Positions 15,451 to 24,067 of a DNA stretch of 35,290 nt are shown in pieces. Numbering within the stretch: the stretch's first letter is position 1; each line of letters opens with the position of its first letter. The DNA lies in the IMG/VR virus record IMGVR_UViG_3300042516_002937, positions 1 to 35,290 of that record; one strand, 5' to 3'. A program made the translations under genes and the position numbers. The DNA is from a virus. The notes under the pieces are model-generated. The model was not told the origin of the DNA, did not search any database, and worked only from the letters and a program-made list of their open reading frames with translations.

Positions 15451-16073
15451 TAGCCGAAGCTCCTTGCGCGCATGCGCAGCGCGCTTGTCGCCATGCGCGC
15501 ACGCTCATCAGAAACTGCGAGGTCTTGTTGCAGCGCCTGCGCCATGCTGGCCCAGACCGCGATGCGCTCATCGTCCTTCAGATACGGCGCGGACTGCATG
15601 AGCGAGGTGTACAGGTAGAGGTCAGGCGCATCTTGCAGCAGCCAGTTCGCCGTGTTGCTGACCGAGAGCGCGGGGATTTTGGCGTAATACGTCAGCTCGC
15701 CCGTGTAGCCCGCGCTATCGGGAACCGGGATCACCTGAAACTGCTGCCCGATCTGCGTGTAATAGATCGGCTTGCCAACCGCAGAGTTGGCGCCCTTCAG
15801 CATCGCCGCCTGGTCGGGCGACACGAACTCCAACACCGTAATCGGGTTGGTGTTGATCTGATACCTGATGGTTTCCAGCCAATCCGCCGGCAGCGCGCTG
15901 TATTCGGTGTCAAGCGTCGCCGTCGCCCGCTCCACCATCTTCCGGTGGCGAATGCCGCGGTTAAACCGCGCCTCCGCGAGCGAGATAAAGGTCGGGATTA
16001 CCGCCGTCAGGTCCGCCCGGTTCAGCCAATCGCCGATGGCGCTTTGCAGCTCGGCATAAGTCGTGATCGCCAT
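15450..16073 (-). CDS. Head-tail adaptor protein (207 aa)
   Basis: The product (MAITTYAELQSAIGDWLNRA, then IPTFISLAEARFNRGIRHRK) matches helical adaptor/connector proteins that sit under the portal in podo- and sipho-like phages (SU10 adaptor/gp6 type). Conserved pieces are LPADWLETIRYQI, FVSPDQAAML, GKPIYYTQIGQQFQVIPVPD and LLQDAPDLYLYTSLMQSAPY. The start is ATG 16073, which overlaps the glycosyltransferase stop (TGATG); a TTG just upstream is less likely. Confidence 0.75.
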   Translation of the reverse strand: MAITTYAELQSAIGDWLNRADLTAVIPTFISLAEARFNRGIRHRKMVERATATLDTEYSALPADWLETIRYQINTNPITVLEFVSPDQAAMLKGANSAVGKPIYYTQIGQQFQVIPVPDSAGYTGELTYYAKIPALSVSNTANWLLQDAPDLYLYTSLMQSAPYLKDDERIAVWASMAQALQQDLAVSDERARMATSALRMRARSFG

Positions 16074-16705
16074 CAATCACCCCTCGCCGCTGCCGCGTGG
16101 CTGTTGCTGAACTCGAAATTGCCGATGTGCCGAACGTGCTGGCTCAGATCGTGGTCCAGCCACACTTCAAACTTCGCCTCGCGGGCGCCGCGGCAGAACC
16201 AAATATCCTCGCCCGTATAGACGGCGCTGCCGGGCGAGAAGTGGATGTGGAACCACGGCTTCGGCATGGTCTGGAACACCTCGGCGCGGACCATCATCAC
16301 GCCCATGCCGATGGCCGCCACGCGCTCAAGGCCCGCGCTGTCCGGCTCGGTATAAACCCGCGTCTGCGTGGTATCATCCGCGAACGCCACCGGCTGAAGC
16401 GGCAGCTTCCGCGTCGAGTAGTTCGCCGCGACAATCGCCTTGTCCGCCGCCAGCAGCCGCCGAATGGTGTCCTTTGGAAACCGCATGTCGGCATCCAAGA
16501 ATAGGACATGCGTGGCGCCAGCTTGCAGCGCCCCGGCCGCCAGCTCGGCCCGCTGATTGACGATCAGCGTGCCCTGCGACTGAAACAGCAAAACCCGGTC
16601 TTCTGTCGCCGCCGTATGCGCTGCAACACACCGGGCGAGGTCAAACGCAAACCCTGCGTCCACCATTTCCCGGCAGGGAACGCAGACCGCGACAGTCGCC
16701 GTCAT
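16073..16705 (-). CDS. Glycosyltransferase, GT-A fold, in the structural operon (210 aa)
   Basis: The Rossmann-like start (TATVAVCVPCREMVDAGFA) is followed by QGTLIVNQRAELAAGALQAG, then the metal-binding DxD motif at residues 71-73 (THVLFLDADMRFP). Later YTGEDIWFCRGAREAKFEVW then LDHDLSQHVRHIGN gives the acceptor/catalytic region (GED about 166 and His 190/193). This pattern fits family-2-like transferases found in phages. The sugar donor and acceptor are unknown. It lies between the capsid-downstream gene and the adaptor, translated in phase with virion genes (ATGA overlap), so modification of virion protein or host surface glycan during late infection is possible; this is inference. Confidence 0.8.
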   Translation of the reverse strand: MTATVAVCVPCREMVDAGFAFDLARCVAAHTAATEDRVLLFQSQGTLIVNQRAELAAGALQAGATHVLFLDADMRFPKDTIRRLLAADKAIVAANYSTRKLPLQPVAFADDTTQTRVYTEPDSAGLERVAAIGMGVMMVRAEVFQTMPKPWFHIHFSPGSAVYTGEDIWFCRGAREAKFEVWLDHDLSQHVRHIGNFEFSNSHAAAARGD

Positions 16706-17007
16706 ACGGTGCCCGGCCGCGTGCGGAAGAAGCGGTTATCGGCGTCGTTCAGCCACCGCTTCATCGCCACAGGGTCATCAACGATGCCCTTGGCCTTCAG
16801 GTCATAATAGACACTGAGGGGAATGGACGCCACTTTCGTCCACTCGCCATAGCGCCCGTGGTCTTCGTTGAACTCGGACTTGTTGGCTTCCACGATGTCC
16901 GACACATCTTGGCGCTTCTCAATCAGCGCCGTGTCAGTCGCCTCGTCGTAATGCCAGAAGGACGTGATGCCGCTCAGCGGATCAACGTCGAAAACCTTGT
17001 CGGCCAT
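16702..17007 (-). CDS. Conserved phage protein downstream of the capsid gene (101 aa)
   Basis: The sequence MADKVFDVDPLSGITSFWHY, EKRQDVSDIVEANKSEFNED, IPLSVYYDLKAKGIVDDPVA and KRWLNDADNRFFRTRPGTV has the conserved shape of a small protein commonly found immediately after DUF5309-type or T7-like capsid genes. It may be a head-completion factor, but I know no proven function. It is separated from the capsid gene by a strong terminator-like hairpin. Confidence 0.75.
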   Translation of the reverse strand: MADKVFDVDPLSGITSFWHYDEATDTALIEKRQDVSDIVEANKSEFNEDHGRYGEWTKVASIPLSVYYDLKAKGIVDDPVAMKRWLNDADNRFFRTRPGTV

Positions 17008-17016
17008 ACAAGCCCC

Positions 17017-17051
17017 AAAGAAAGAGGCGCGGGGCCGTGAAGCCCCGCGCC
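17017..17051 (-). terminator. Terminator/attenuator after the major capsid gene
   Basis: GGCGCGGGGC (minus strand 17051-17042) pairs perfectly with GCCCCGCGCC (17035-17026) around a 6-base loop, followed by TCTTTCTTT (17025-17017). It starts 7 nt after the capsid stop codon. Because genes continue on the same strand, it probably lets only part of the transcripts through and keeps capsid mRNA in excess. Confidence 0.75.
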
Positions 17052-17058
17052 GTTACAC

Positions 17059-18024
17059 TCAGGCGGTCGTCAGGTCCGCCGCGATGCCGTGCGCGGCTTC
17101 CTGGCGAACCATCAGGCCATACTCGCAGAGCATCATGCGCTTCTCGGCGTCGCCGGTCTTCGCAAGCTCGGTGCTCTGGATCGGGCGCAGGATGCCGACC
17201 GCCGCGTACTCGGGGTCAAGCACGAAGGCGTCACGCTCGCGCTGGAAGCGGTTCGGCACAATCGAGACGGCGCCGAAGTCCGACACATACACATCGGCAG
17301 CGCCGATGATGGCGGCAGGCTTCGCAGTCGCCTGGTTGTAGCGGATGCCCGCAATGCCAGCGAAGGTGGACACCACGCCCTTGTTGTACGGGCCGACCAT
17401 GAGGACCTTGGGCGAGCCGCCCTGCGTCCACACCTTGCTGATCACGTCCTTCAGCATGGTTTCCGTGAAGGTGCGCTGCGTGCCATCAACGCGGGTCGCA
17501 TTCACCACACCGTTCGACACGGTGGGGTCAACGCCGTTCGTGCCCTTGTTGGTGTTGGTGCGCAGGAACGCCGGCAAGCCGGCAGTCTGGCGCGCCGTGC
17601 TGTTGTTGCCCGCGTTGGCAGCCTTGGACGCCAGCAGAACGGCTTCCATGTCGCGCTTCAGCTCAGCGCCACGCTTCGCGATCTGGTAGGCCATTTCCGA
17701 ACGACGGCCGGCCTTGTCCACGCTCTCAAGCGTGCCAGAGATCACAACCGTCTTCACGCTGATCTGCGTGTAGTTGCCCAGGCGCGTGGTCGGCGTGGTC
17801 TGATCAAAGCTGCCGATGTCGTCGCCTTCCAGCGCGGCATTGGTCGTGGACGCCGCAGCGAGCGAGTCCGTCTGCCACTCGAAGAAGGTGTTCTTAACGT
17901 TGGTGCGGGCCACGTTCGACTGGAACGGGGTTTCTTCCGGCGAGATGTTATAGATGACGTTCGCCAGGTCCTCGCGGATGCCCTTGGCATCATAGCGAGT
18001 GAAGGTGTTGGTCACGATAGCCAT
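17059..18024 (-). CDS. Major capsid protein, DUF5309/SU10 type (321 aa)
   Basis: The full-length pattern matches DUF5309 capsid proteins: N-terminal FTRYDAKGIREDLANVIYNI, SPEETPFQSNVARTNVKNTF, FEWQTDSLAAAS and NYTQISVKTVVISGTLE form the family's conserved block. The middle has RRSEMAYQIAKRGAELKRDM and LPAFLRTNTNKGTNG. The C-terminal block is AAIIGAADVYVSDFGAVSIV, PNRFQRERDAFVLDPEY and AEKRMMLCEYGLMVRQEAAH. It forms the HK97-fold shell. It lies between scaffold and small head genes, with its own downstream terminator. Confidence 0.93.
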   Translation of the reverse strand: MAIVTNTFTRYDAKGIREDLANVIYNISPEETPFQSNVARTNVKNTFFEWQTDSLAAASTTNAALEGDDIGSFDQTTPTTRLGNYTQISVKTVVISGTLESVDKAGRRSEMAYQIAKRGAELKRDMEAVLLASKAANAGNNSTARQTAGLPAFLRTNTNKGTNGVDPTVSNGVVNATRVDGTQRTFTETMLKDVISKVWTQGGSPKVLMVGPYNKGVVSTFAGIAGIRYNQATAKPAAIIGAADVYVSDFGAVSIVPNRFQRERDAFVLDPEYAAVGILRPIQSTELAKTGDAEKRMMLCEYGLMVRQEAAHGIAADLTTA

Positions 18025-18036
18025 TGATCTGAGCCC

Positions 18037-19053
18037 CTATATGAGAGCCGCGATTGCTGCCGCGGCGTCGTTGACTGTCCCGGTCTTAGCGAGACGCTGC
18101 TTGGCTCGGGTCAACTCGCTGGCTTGCTTGGGTCCAGCCGCGACGGCGCCAGGTCGAACCGGCGGTGTCGTTGTCGGCTGCGGCTTCACCGCCGCCTGCG
18201 CTTTGCGCTGGCCGCGGTCATACAGATACGCCTTACGGAGAAGCGCCACATGCTCGGCTCGGGTCAGGCTATCAATCTCAACCTGATTGAGACCCTGATT
18301 TTCGAGCCAAGACCGAAGCTCGGTCTTCTCCTTCTTGGCTACCGAAGCATCCTTCCACTCGGGAATAAGCTCCGGCATCCGGTCAGCTTCGCGGATTAGG
18401 TGCTGCTTCAGCACCTCCGCCTGTTGCGTATCCAGCGCCTTGGACACCCGCTGCTGCTCAGCCTGAATGGCCGCCAGCTTGGCTTGGCGTTCCTCGGTCA
18501 CCTTGCGCCACTGCCGCTCTAGCTTCGTCGCCTGGATGGGGTCCTCGTCATAGAGGCGATCCCAATCCGGCTGCTGCTCTAGCTGCGCCGTGGCCTGCAA
18601 CTGCTGCTGCAAAGCCCCAAGAAGCGTGGCGTATTGCGCCCGCTCCTGCCGGATCGCCTCTGTCTCGCCCTGGAACGCCTTGCGTTCCTCGGCGAGCTGC
18701 TGCGTCTTCCGGCTGTAATCCGCCTGCCGCGAATAACCGCGCTGCAACTCGTCCAGCGTCACCTCGACCTCTTCGCCATTCACCTTCACGGTGAACACCG
18801 GGTCCGGCTGCTGTTCCTGTTGCTCGCCGTCTTCGCTCTCGGCGGAGTCCTCCGCGTCAGTTTCCTCGGCTTCCGCCTCGGTTGCCTCCGCTTCGGTGCC
18901 CTCGGCGCCTTCGGCTTTCGCCTCTACCGCGTCGGGCTGCTGCGCCTCGCCTTCCTGGGTGTCTCCGTCAGAGGCCAGAAGATTGGCGATGGCATCTTGT
19001 GCCTGATGAATGCCGATCCCGCCTTCAGGCAGGGTGCCGGTCGTGCCAGACAT
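18037..19053 (-). CDS. Capsid scaffolding protein (338 aa)
   Basis: The start is ATG 19053 with AGGACA upstream (a TTG one codon earlier is not needed). The N-terminal 90 residues are strikingly acidic (EAEATEAEAEETDAEDSAES). Then VFTVKVNGEEVEVTLDELQR is followed by GYSRQADYSRKTQQLAEERK, the signature found in scaffold proteins of T7/N15-like and DUF5309 phages. Long coiled-coil regions follow (about 115-260). The basic end (TRAKQRLAKTG) probably contacts the coat. It lies directly upstream of the capsid gene, the usual order. Confidence 0.85.
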   Translation of the reverse strand: MSGTTGTLPEGGIGIHQAQDAIANLLASDGDTQEGEAQQPDAVEAKAEGAEGTEAEATEAEAEETDAEDSAESEDGEQQEQQPDPVFTVKVNGEEVEVTLDELQRGYSRQADYSRKTQQLAEERKAFQGETEAIRQERAQYATLLGALQQQLQATAQLEQQPDWDRLYDEDPIQATKLERQWRKVTEERQAKLAAIQAEQQRVSKALDTQQAEVLKQHLIREADRMPELIPEWKDASVAKKEKTELRSWLENQGLNQVEIDSLTRAEHVALLRKAYLYDRGQRKAQAAVKPQPTTTPPVRPGAVAAGPKQASELTRAKQRLAKTGTVNDAAAAIAALI

Positions 19054-19071
19054 CAAATTGTCCTTTGGAGT

Positions 19072-19320
19072 TTAAAAACGCCTTTCGGCCTGCGCCGCAG
19101 CGACCTTGCCACTGTCCACAGTGGCGTGGAGGCGCCGCAGCACCCTTTCCAAGCCACGGAATGCAGCATGGATTTCTTCGCGCCCTTCGGCCGTCTCAGC
19201 CGCGCGCCATTCCTCAAAAAGCTCCGCCTCCACCAGCCGCACCGCAGCCTTGAAGGCGTCATCATTCAGAACACGGCTGGCCTGATGCCCCGCCGCGATC
19301 TCGGCCCGCAGATCAGCCAA
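19072..19320 (-). CDS. Small helical head-region protein (82 aa)
   Basis: The coding frame overlaps the portal stop by 8 nt; the best start is TTG 19320 (product begins MADLRAEIAAGHQASRVLND). The rest (DAFKAAVRLVEAELFEEWRA, EIHAAFRGLERVLRRLHATV, DSGKVA) is all alpha. It resembles short proteins that follow portal genes in related phages, including the end LRRLHATVDSGKVA. An ATG start is not available near the native N-terminus. Role unknown; perhaps head assembly. Confidence 0.7.
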   Translation of the reverse strand: MADLRAEIAAGHQASRVLNDDAFKAAVRLVEAELFEEWRAAETAEGREEIHAAFRGLERVLRRLHATVDSGKVAAAQAERRF

Positions 19321-21469
19321 AGCCGAAGCCCAACTGCGGCTGCGCCGGCTGCGGTCGCGCCATCTGACGCATCGCCTCGCGGTCGCGCTCCATGTTCGCG
19401 CGGATCGCGGCAACATCCACCTGGGCGCCATACCGCGCCTGGATTTCCGCGATCTTCACCATCAACTCGGCTTCCGCCTGATCCCGCGCGCGGTCATCGT
19501 CGCGGATCATCTTCTGGCGCTGCAATTCCAGCTCAGCCGCTTTCTTCTGAATGTCGGCCTGGATCGCCTGCACCTGAACCTGGGCCAGCATCTCTTCCGG
19601 CGTCGGCTTCGGGGGCTGCGGCGGCTGCGGAGCCGCCTGCGACGGGTCAAGGAAGAACATATTGGCGTCCTTGAAGCCCGACAGCGCCAGCATCTGCGCC
19701 AGCGTTGCGCGATACTGCGCCAGCGTCACCAGCGGGTTGTCCACGCCGGCCCGCTGAAAGATGTCCTCTTGCTTCGCCAGCACCGCCGACAGAACCGCGA
19801 TCTTCTCCTGCTCGGTGCCCGCGCCCAGCGCGATATTCACCACCACATCCATGTTCGCATCCCACCCGCGGGGGTCGATGGGCACAAACTGCCCCCGCAG
19901 GCGGATGATCCGGCCCGGCTGCTGATGCTGCACCGCCAGCCGCAGCAGGCCCGTAAACAGCCGCTTCATGCCCGTCTCGGCAAAGATGCGGGCGATCAGT
20001 TCAATGCGCTGCTGCGCGGCCGAAATCGTGGCCGCAACCGCCGCCTTGGTGGACGACTGCAAGCTGTCCGCATCAAGCCCCGCCGCGGCCTTGCTGATGC
20101 CGGTGCGGTTCTCCTTGATCTCGTCCATGTAGGCCAGCATCGGAAACGCCTGCTGACCCACAAACGGCACGCTGAAGGGCTGCACCATCCCTGGCGCACG
20201 CATCCTAATGACGCCGCCCACTTCCGTGTTCAGCACGTCATCCATGTTCGCCTGCCCCTCCACCACGCCCACGCGGGGGTGGATGGAGAGCGCCAAGCTA
20301 TCCAGCATGTTGCGCTGGATGCTAGACTTGATGCGCTGGATGTCCATGACCTGATCGGCCACAGACAGCCCGAAGAACGTGTGCGGCTCCGGGTCCGGGC
20401 AGAACACGGCGAACGGCACCATGTCCGCCGGCTCGTTCCGCATCACCTCATAGCCAGGCCCGACGCAGCAAACCTTCCGCAGCTCGGCAATGCCATCGCC
20501 GTCCATGTCAATGCGCAGATACGCCTCGACATAGAGGACCTTCTTCGCCGCCACGTCCGAGCGGTTGGCGAGGTCAATCGTCGCCTGCGGATTGCGGACA
20601 AACCGCTCCCGGTTGTCCTCTAGCTCGTCCACCTCATTGGCGTACGGCTCGATCTCGTCGCGGTCATAACCCATCGCCACAAGCTCGGAGACGGTCATAA
20701 TCCGCCGATGCGCCACCACCGACGCATCGTCCAAGCTGATGGCATTGCGCGACACCAGCAGCTCCTCGGGCGGCACCGCCGCAATCCGAAGCCGGCCCTT
20801 GTCCTTTTTGCGGATCACCCGCACGTCATAGGCGCTTGCCCCAGGCTGGCCCGTCATCGGGTCCACCTCGCCGGGGTACGCCACCGTAATCTGCACTTCC
20901 ACAGACGGATCGGCGCTCAGCACCGCCAGCGCCAGATCATCCAGACCCGTCAGGTCCGAAGTCTCAACCTCGGTGGCGTTGTCCCAATAGTACTTGATGA
21001 TGCCCGTCTTGCAGACCAGCGCATCCTTGAACGCGCTATAAAACACCTCAAAGCCAGGGTTATCCCGCGTCACAACGTAGTTGATGAAATCGGTCGCCTG
21101 CTGCGCCGAAGCGATATCTTCCGCACCGTTCGGCGCGTACTCCACCACATGCTGCGAGCCGAAGAACACCCGCATCAGGCTCGGCAAGATCGCCTGCACC
21201 GTGTCCCGCACGTCGCGCGAGACAACCTGGCTGCGGCCCTCCTCCTCATTCCCGAACGGCTCGCCGCGATAATACTGCGTGGCTTCAGCCCGCAGCGGCG
21301 AGATAACGCTATCAATGTAGTCAACCGCGTCGTCCACCTCGCCGCGGACAATCGCCTGAATGTCGATCTCGTCCGGCGCCTCAGACCCGCCCTCGCCGTC
21401 ACCGGACAGCATGGGCGCCATCGCGTCTTCAATCTCGCTGAACAGGTCGGAGGAGGCGTACGGCGTCAT
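19313..21469 (-). CDS. Portal (head-to-tail connector) protein (718 aa)
   Basis: The start is ATG 21469 with AGGTGA upstream. Conserved regions: YRGEPFGNEEEGRSQVVSRD then VRDTVQAILPSLMRVFFGSQ, DFINYVVTRDNPGFEVFYSA, FKDALVCKTGIIKYYWD, RKVCCVGPGYEVMRNEPAD, FGLSVADQVMDIQRIKSSIQ then RNMLDSLALSIHPRVGV, GISKAAAGLDADSLQSSTKA. These are typical of P22-type/T7-like-sized portal proteins. A long charged coiled-coil C-terminus (from about 620) with a Gln/Pro-rich end could form the barrel. It forms the dodecameric DNA channel at one capsid vertex. Confidence 0.92.
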   Translation of the reverse strand: MTPYASSDLFSEIEDAMAPMLSGDGEGGSEAPDEIDIQAIVRGEVDDAVDYIDSVISPLRAEATQYYRGEPFGNEEEGRSQVVSRDVRDTVQAILPSLMRVFFGSQHVVEYAPNGAEDIASAQQATDFINYVVTRDNPGFEVFYSAFKDALVCKTGIIKYYWDNATEVETSDLTGLDDLALAVLSADPSVEVQITVAYPGEVDPMTGQPGASAYDVRVIRKKDKGRLRIAAVPPEELLVSRNAISLDDASVVAHRRIMTVSELVAMGYDRDEIEPYANEVDELEDNRERFVRNPQATIDLANRSDVAAKKVLYVEAYLRIDMDGDGIAELRKVCCVGPGYEVMRNEPADMVPFAVFCPDPEPHTFFGLSVADQVMDIQRIKSSIQRNMLDSLALSIHPRVGVVEGQANMDDVLNTEVGGVIRMRAPGMVQPFSVPFVGQQAFPMLAYMDEIKENRTGISKAAAGLDADSLQSSTKAAVAATISAAQQRIELIARIFAETGMKRLFTGLLRLAVQHQQPGRIIRLRGQFVPIDPRGWDANMDVVVNIALGAGTEQEKIAVLSAVLAKQEDIFQRAGVDNPLVTLAQYRATLAQMLALSGFKDANMFFLDPSQAAPQPPQPPKPTPEEMLAQVQVQAIQADIQKKAAELELQRQKMIRDDDRARDQAEAELMVKIAEIQARYGAQVDVAAIRANMERDREAMRQMARPQPAQPQLGFGFG

Positions 21470-21578
21470 TAAATCACCTACCCTCCGCCGAAAAAGCAAT
21501 CATCCGAACGCAAAGCCGCGAGCGCAGACCGAAACCGATCCCCACCAGCAGCACCTCATGGATTTTACGGAAATAACG

Positions 21579-22502
21579 CTAGGCCAGATCAGCGCCTTCA
21601 AGCGCCGCAAGTTCAGAATGGCCTAAAAGCTGATCTAAGGCGTCAAGCGGCAAGCGCAGGATGCAAGCAGCGGCATCTTTGACCCCATAACCTATTACCG
21701 CGTTAGCACCGTCGAGTGCAAGTCCTGAATTGAACTCAATCTGGTCACCCTCAAAGCAGAACGGCGCCGATACACGGGTAAATCGCCATTCCTCGGCGTC
21801 CAACTCCACCAGCCGATGCCGATACACCACCCCGCCTCGGCCGTTCTTCTCGCCCTCCCGCTTGTGCAGCAGCGCCAAATATCGGCCATTCCAGGGGACA
21901 TAGGGGCTAGAACCGCACCAGCCATCGAGTTCTGGACGGCCCTCGCTAATAAACACCGGGTCCAGCACCCGGCCGCCGGCATACCGATATATTTGCCGCG
22001 GCGAGGCCCAGTATACGAAAAACAAGGCGCCCTTGTGCGTTAGGACGCCCCAATTCTTTTCCCGCCCCTCGCCTTTCGGCGATAGCAGCACCTCCATCTG
22101 GCCCATTTCTTTGGAAACAGGCGCCAGAACCATCGTGTTCCGGCCATTCAGATGGTTATGCGCCGACGCCAAGCCCCACAGGCCGCCCCGCCAAGCAAAG
22201 AGCCGCATGTCCTCCAAGCCATCGCGGGCCACCGGATGCTGCCGCAACGCCGCATCATCAATCCGCACCGCCTCACCCTGCGCAAGCGTGGCGGCGTCCA
22301 ACTCCACCAGCCAGTTCTGCGTGTCCGGCGCAGGCCCGCGGATGGTGATGCTGGCGTTCTCCCGCAGCTCGTAATTCACCGTCCGCACCACCGCCGCGAT
22401 CCGGCCGCCCTCGACCACCAAAGACGGGTTGCAAGGCCAGTACCGCGTCGGCAACTGGATTTGGACACGCTCGGCCCCAGGCCACTCCGCCAGCCGACGC
22501 AT
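21579..22502 (-). CDS. GH130-like beta-propeller protein in the packaging block (307 aa)
   Basis: ATG 22502 overlaps the TerL stop (TGATG). Repeated motifs fit a five-bladed beta-propeller related to GH130 glycoside phosphorylases/hydrolases: CNPSLVVEGGRIAAVVRTVN, LEDMRLFAWRGGLWGLA (compare EDPR in GH130), KNWGVLTHKGALFFVYW, GSSPYVPWNGRYLALLHKRE, and FCFEGDQIEFNSGLALDG then IGYGVKDAAA (compare YG-AD). The relation to GH130 is a remote family recognition, and catalytic activity is not certain. Its location between terminase and portal is unusual for a carbohydrate enzyme. It may act with the glycosyltransferase at 16073-16705 on virion or host glycans; this is inference. Confidence 0.65.
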   Translation of the reverse strand: MRRLAEWPGAERVQIQLPTRYWPCNPSLVVEGGRIAAVVRTVNYELRENASITIRGPAPDTQNWLVELDAATLAQGEAVRIDDAALRQHPVARDGLEDMRLFAWRGGLWGLASAHNHLNGRNTMVLAPVSKEMGQMEVLLSPKGEGREKNWGVLTHKGALFFVYWASPRQIYRYAGGRVLDPVFISEGRPELDGWCGSSPYVPWNGRYLALLHKREGEKNGRGGVVYRHRLVELDAEEWRFTRVSAPFCFEGDQIEFNSGLALDGANAVIGYGVKDAAACILRLPLDALDQLLGHSELAALEGADLA

Positions 22503-24067
22503 CAGACAATCCCCTTCACGCCACGACGCAGCGGCTGGGACCACTTGAAGCCATACCCGCCCGATCCGCTCGCCACCGCAGCCACGCCCGCAAAGGTCAG
22601 GCAGAACGCATCCGCCTTGTCCGGGCTTCGCCCAATCCGGCGCTTCATATGCGCCTTCGGCTCCACCTGTATCTTCCCGCTACTCGTCAGGCTGTAGAGC
22701 GGCCCCGCCAGCTCATCGATCAGGCTTTCGTCGTCCGGGATGCTGCAATCCCTGGCCTCAAACCACTCCCGCGCCTTCCACCACAACTCGTCCCGCAGCC
22801 GCTGGAACCTATTCCCGTCCAGCGCCGGCAGCTCGGCCACGTTCACGCCACGCACCGGCAAGCCTAGCTCCCGAAGCCGGTCCACCACGCCCGCGCCCAA
22901 CCCGATCACGTCAACCAATATCTCCACCGGACGATGCTGGCCGGCGGCGTCGTACTCGACCTTAACCAGCCCGCACGTCTCCATTAGGTCCTTGCCACGC
23001 CAGACCTTCACCGGCTCCACCAGCGCATTGCCCCGCCGCTTCGCCAGCGCGCTGCTGTCATCGCCAAACCGCGCCACGTCCAAGCCCCACACCACAGGCG
23101 CCGTCTCGCTTTTGGCGACCGGCCGGTCCCGAGCCGCCGTGATGATGTGCCGGGGGATCAACGTATCATCATCGCCCGCCGGGAACTCGCCCAGCACCCG
23201 CACCCGGTACTGATTGGAACCGTCGCCATACTGGGCGGCCATGTCCGCCAAGAACCCCTTATCCACCGTGTCGGCGTCGTGGCAGCTCACCCGCCGGGTC
23301 CACCACCGAGCGGCCGACTTGGTGAAGGCGTCGTAAAAGTACCCCTGCGCCCGCGTGGGGTTGCCGCACATGACCACCTTGGCGCCTTCGGTCGAAAGCG
23401 CGCCCTGGCCCACCTCAAACACGATGTCCGGGACGCCAGACGCCTCATCAATCACAAACAGCAGGTTCTCGGAGTGGAAGCCCTGCAAGGCTTCCGGCTG
23501 CTCCCTGCGGCTGGTGCGGGCCACGGCGAAGCTGTCCGGGACGCCAGTTAGCTCGATCTTGTCCGACTTGATTTCGAGCAGGCGCCGCATGCCCTCGGGC
23601 AACTTCCGGTGCCACTTGCCGATCTCGGACCACAGAACGTCCGACAACTGGTGCGCCGTGTTCGCCGTGCAGACCACCTTGGTCGGCAGCCGGGTCAGCA
23701 GCCACCATAGGACCAGCCAGGACAAGAACGCCGTCTTGCCGACGCCGTGGCCCGACCGGATCGCCACCCGGTCGTTGTTGGCAATCGCCAGCAACGCCTC
23801 CGCCTGCCACCTCTGCGGCGTGGCGCCCAGCATGCTCTCCACAAACAGCACCGGGTCCGCCGCCAAGCGTTCAATGATCTCCGCCTGTTCGCGGGCGTTC
23901 GGGGCGCCTTGGGGCTCGGGTGGCGGAGGGGGTGGGGGTTCTAGGGCCGCAGCGAGGTCAGGGGCGCTTGGGGGCGCTAGTCGGACATTTATGTCCGCCG
24001 CCTCGGCTGCGGCTTTGGCCGCCGCCTCCGCTTCCAACCTTGCTCTGCGTTTCGGACGGCCGGCCAA
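22502..24067 (-). CDS. terL: Terminase large subunit (521 aa)
   Basis: This ATP-driven motor packages DNA and cuts it. Walker A SGHGVGKT at 105-112, Walker B LLFVIDEAS at 202-210, coupling motif GNPT at 235-238. The nuclease domain has D330 (WGLDVARFGDD), D386 (ILVDVIGLG) and D483/D487 (SPDKADAF). The N-terminus is basic, then Ala/Pro-rich. The start is TTG 24067: a TGA stands six codons upstream, no ATG fits, and AAGGAG lies at proper distance. The gap to TerS (220 nt) is the largest in this operon and holds G-rich structures. Confidence 0.93.
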   Translation of the reverse strand: MAGRPKRRARLEAEAAAKAAAEAADINVRLAPPSAPDLAAALEPPPPPPPEPQGAPNAREQAEIIERLAADPVLFVESMLGATPQRWQAEALLAIANNDRVAIRSGHGVGKTAFLSWLVLWWLLTRLPTKVVCTANTAHQLSDVLWSEIGKWHRKLPEGMRRLLEIKSDKIELTGVPDSFAVARTSRREQPEALQGFHSENLLFVIDEASGVPDIVFEVGQGALSTEGAKVVMCGNPTRAQGYFYDAFTKSAARWWTRRVSCHDADTVDKGFLADMAAQYGDGSNQYRVRVLGEFPAGDDDTLIPRHIITAARDRPVAKSETAPVVWGLDVARFGDDSSALAKRRGNALVEPVKVWRGKDLMETCGLVKVEYDAAGQHRPVEILVDVIGLGAGVVDRLRELGLPVRGVNVAELPALDGNRFQRLRDELWWKAREWFEARDCSIPDDESLIDELAGPLYSLTSSGKIQVEPKAHMKRRIGRSPDKADAFCLTFAGVAAVASGSGGYGFKWSQPLRRGVKGIV

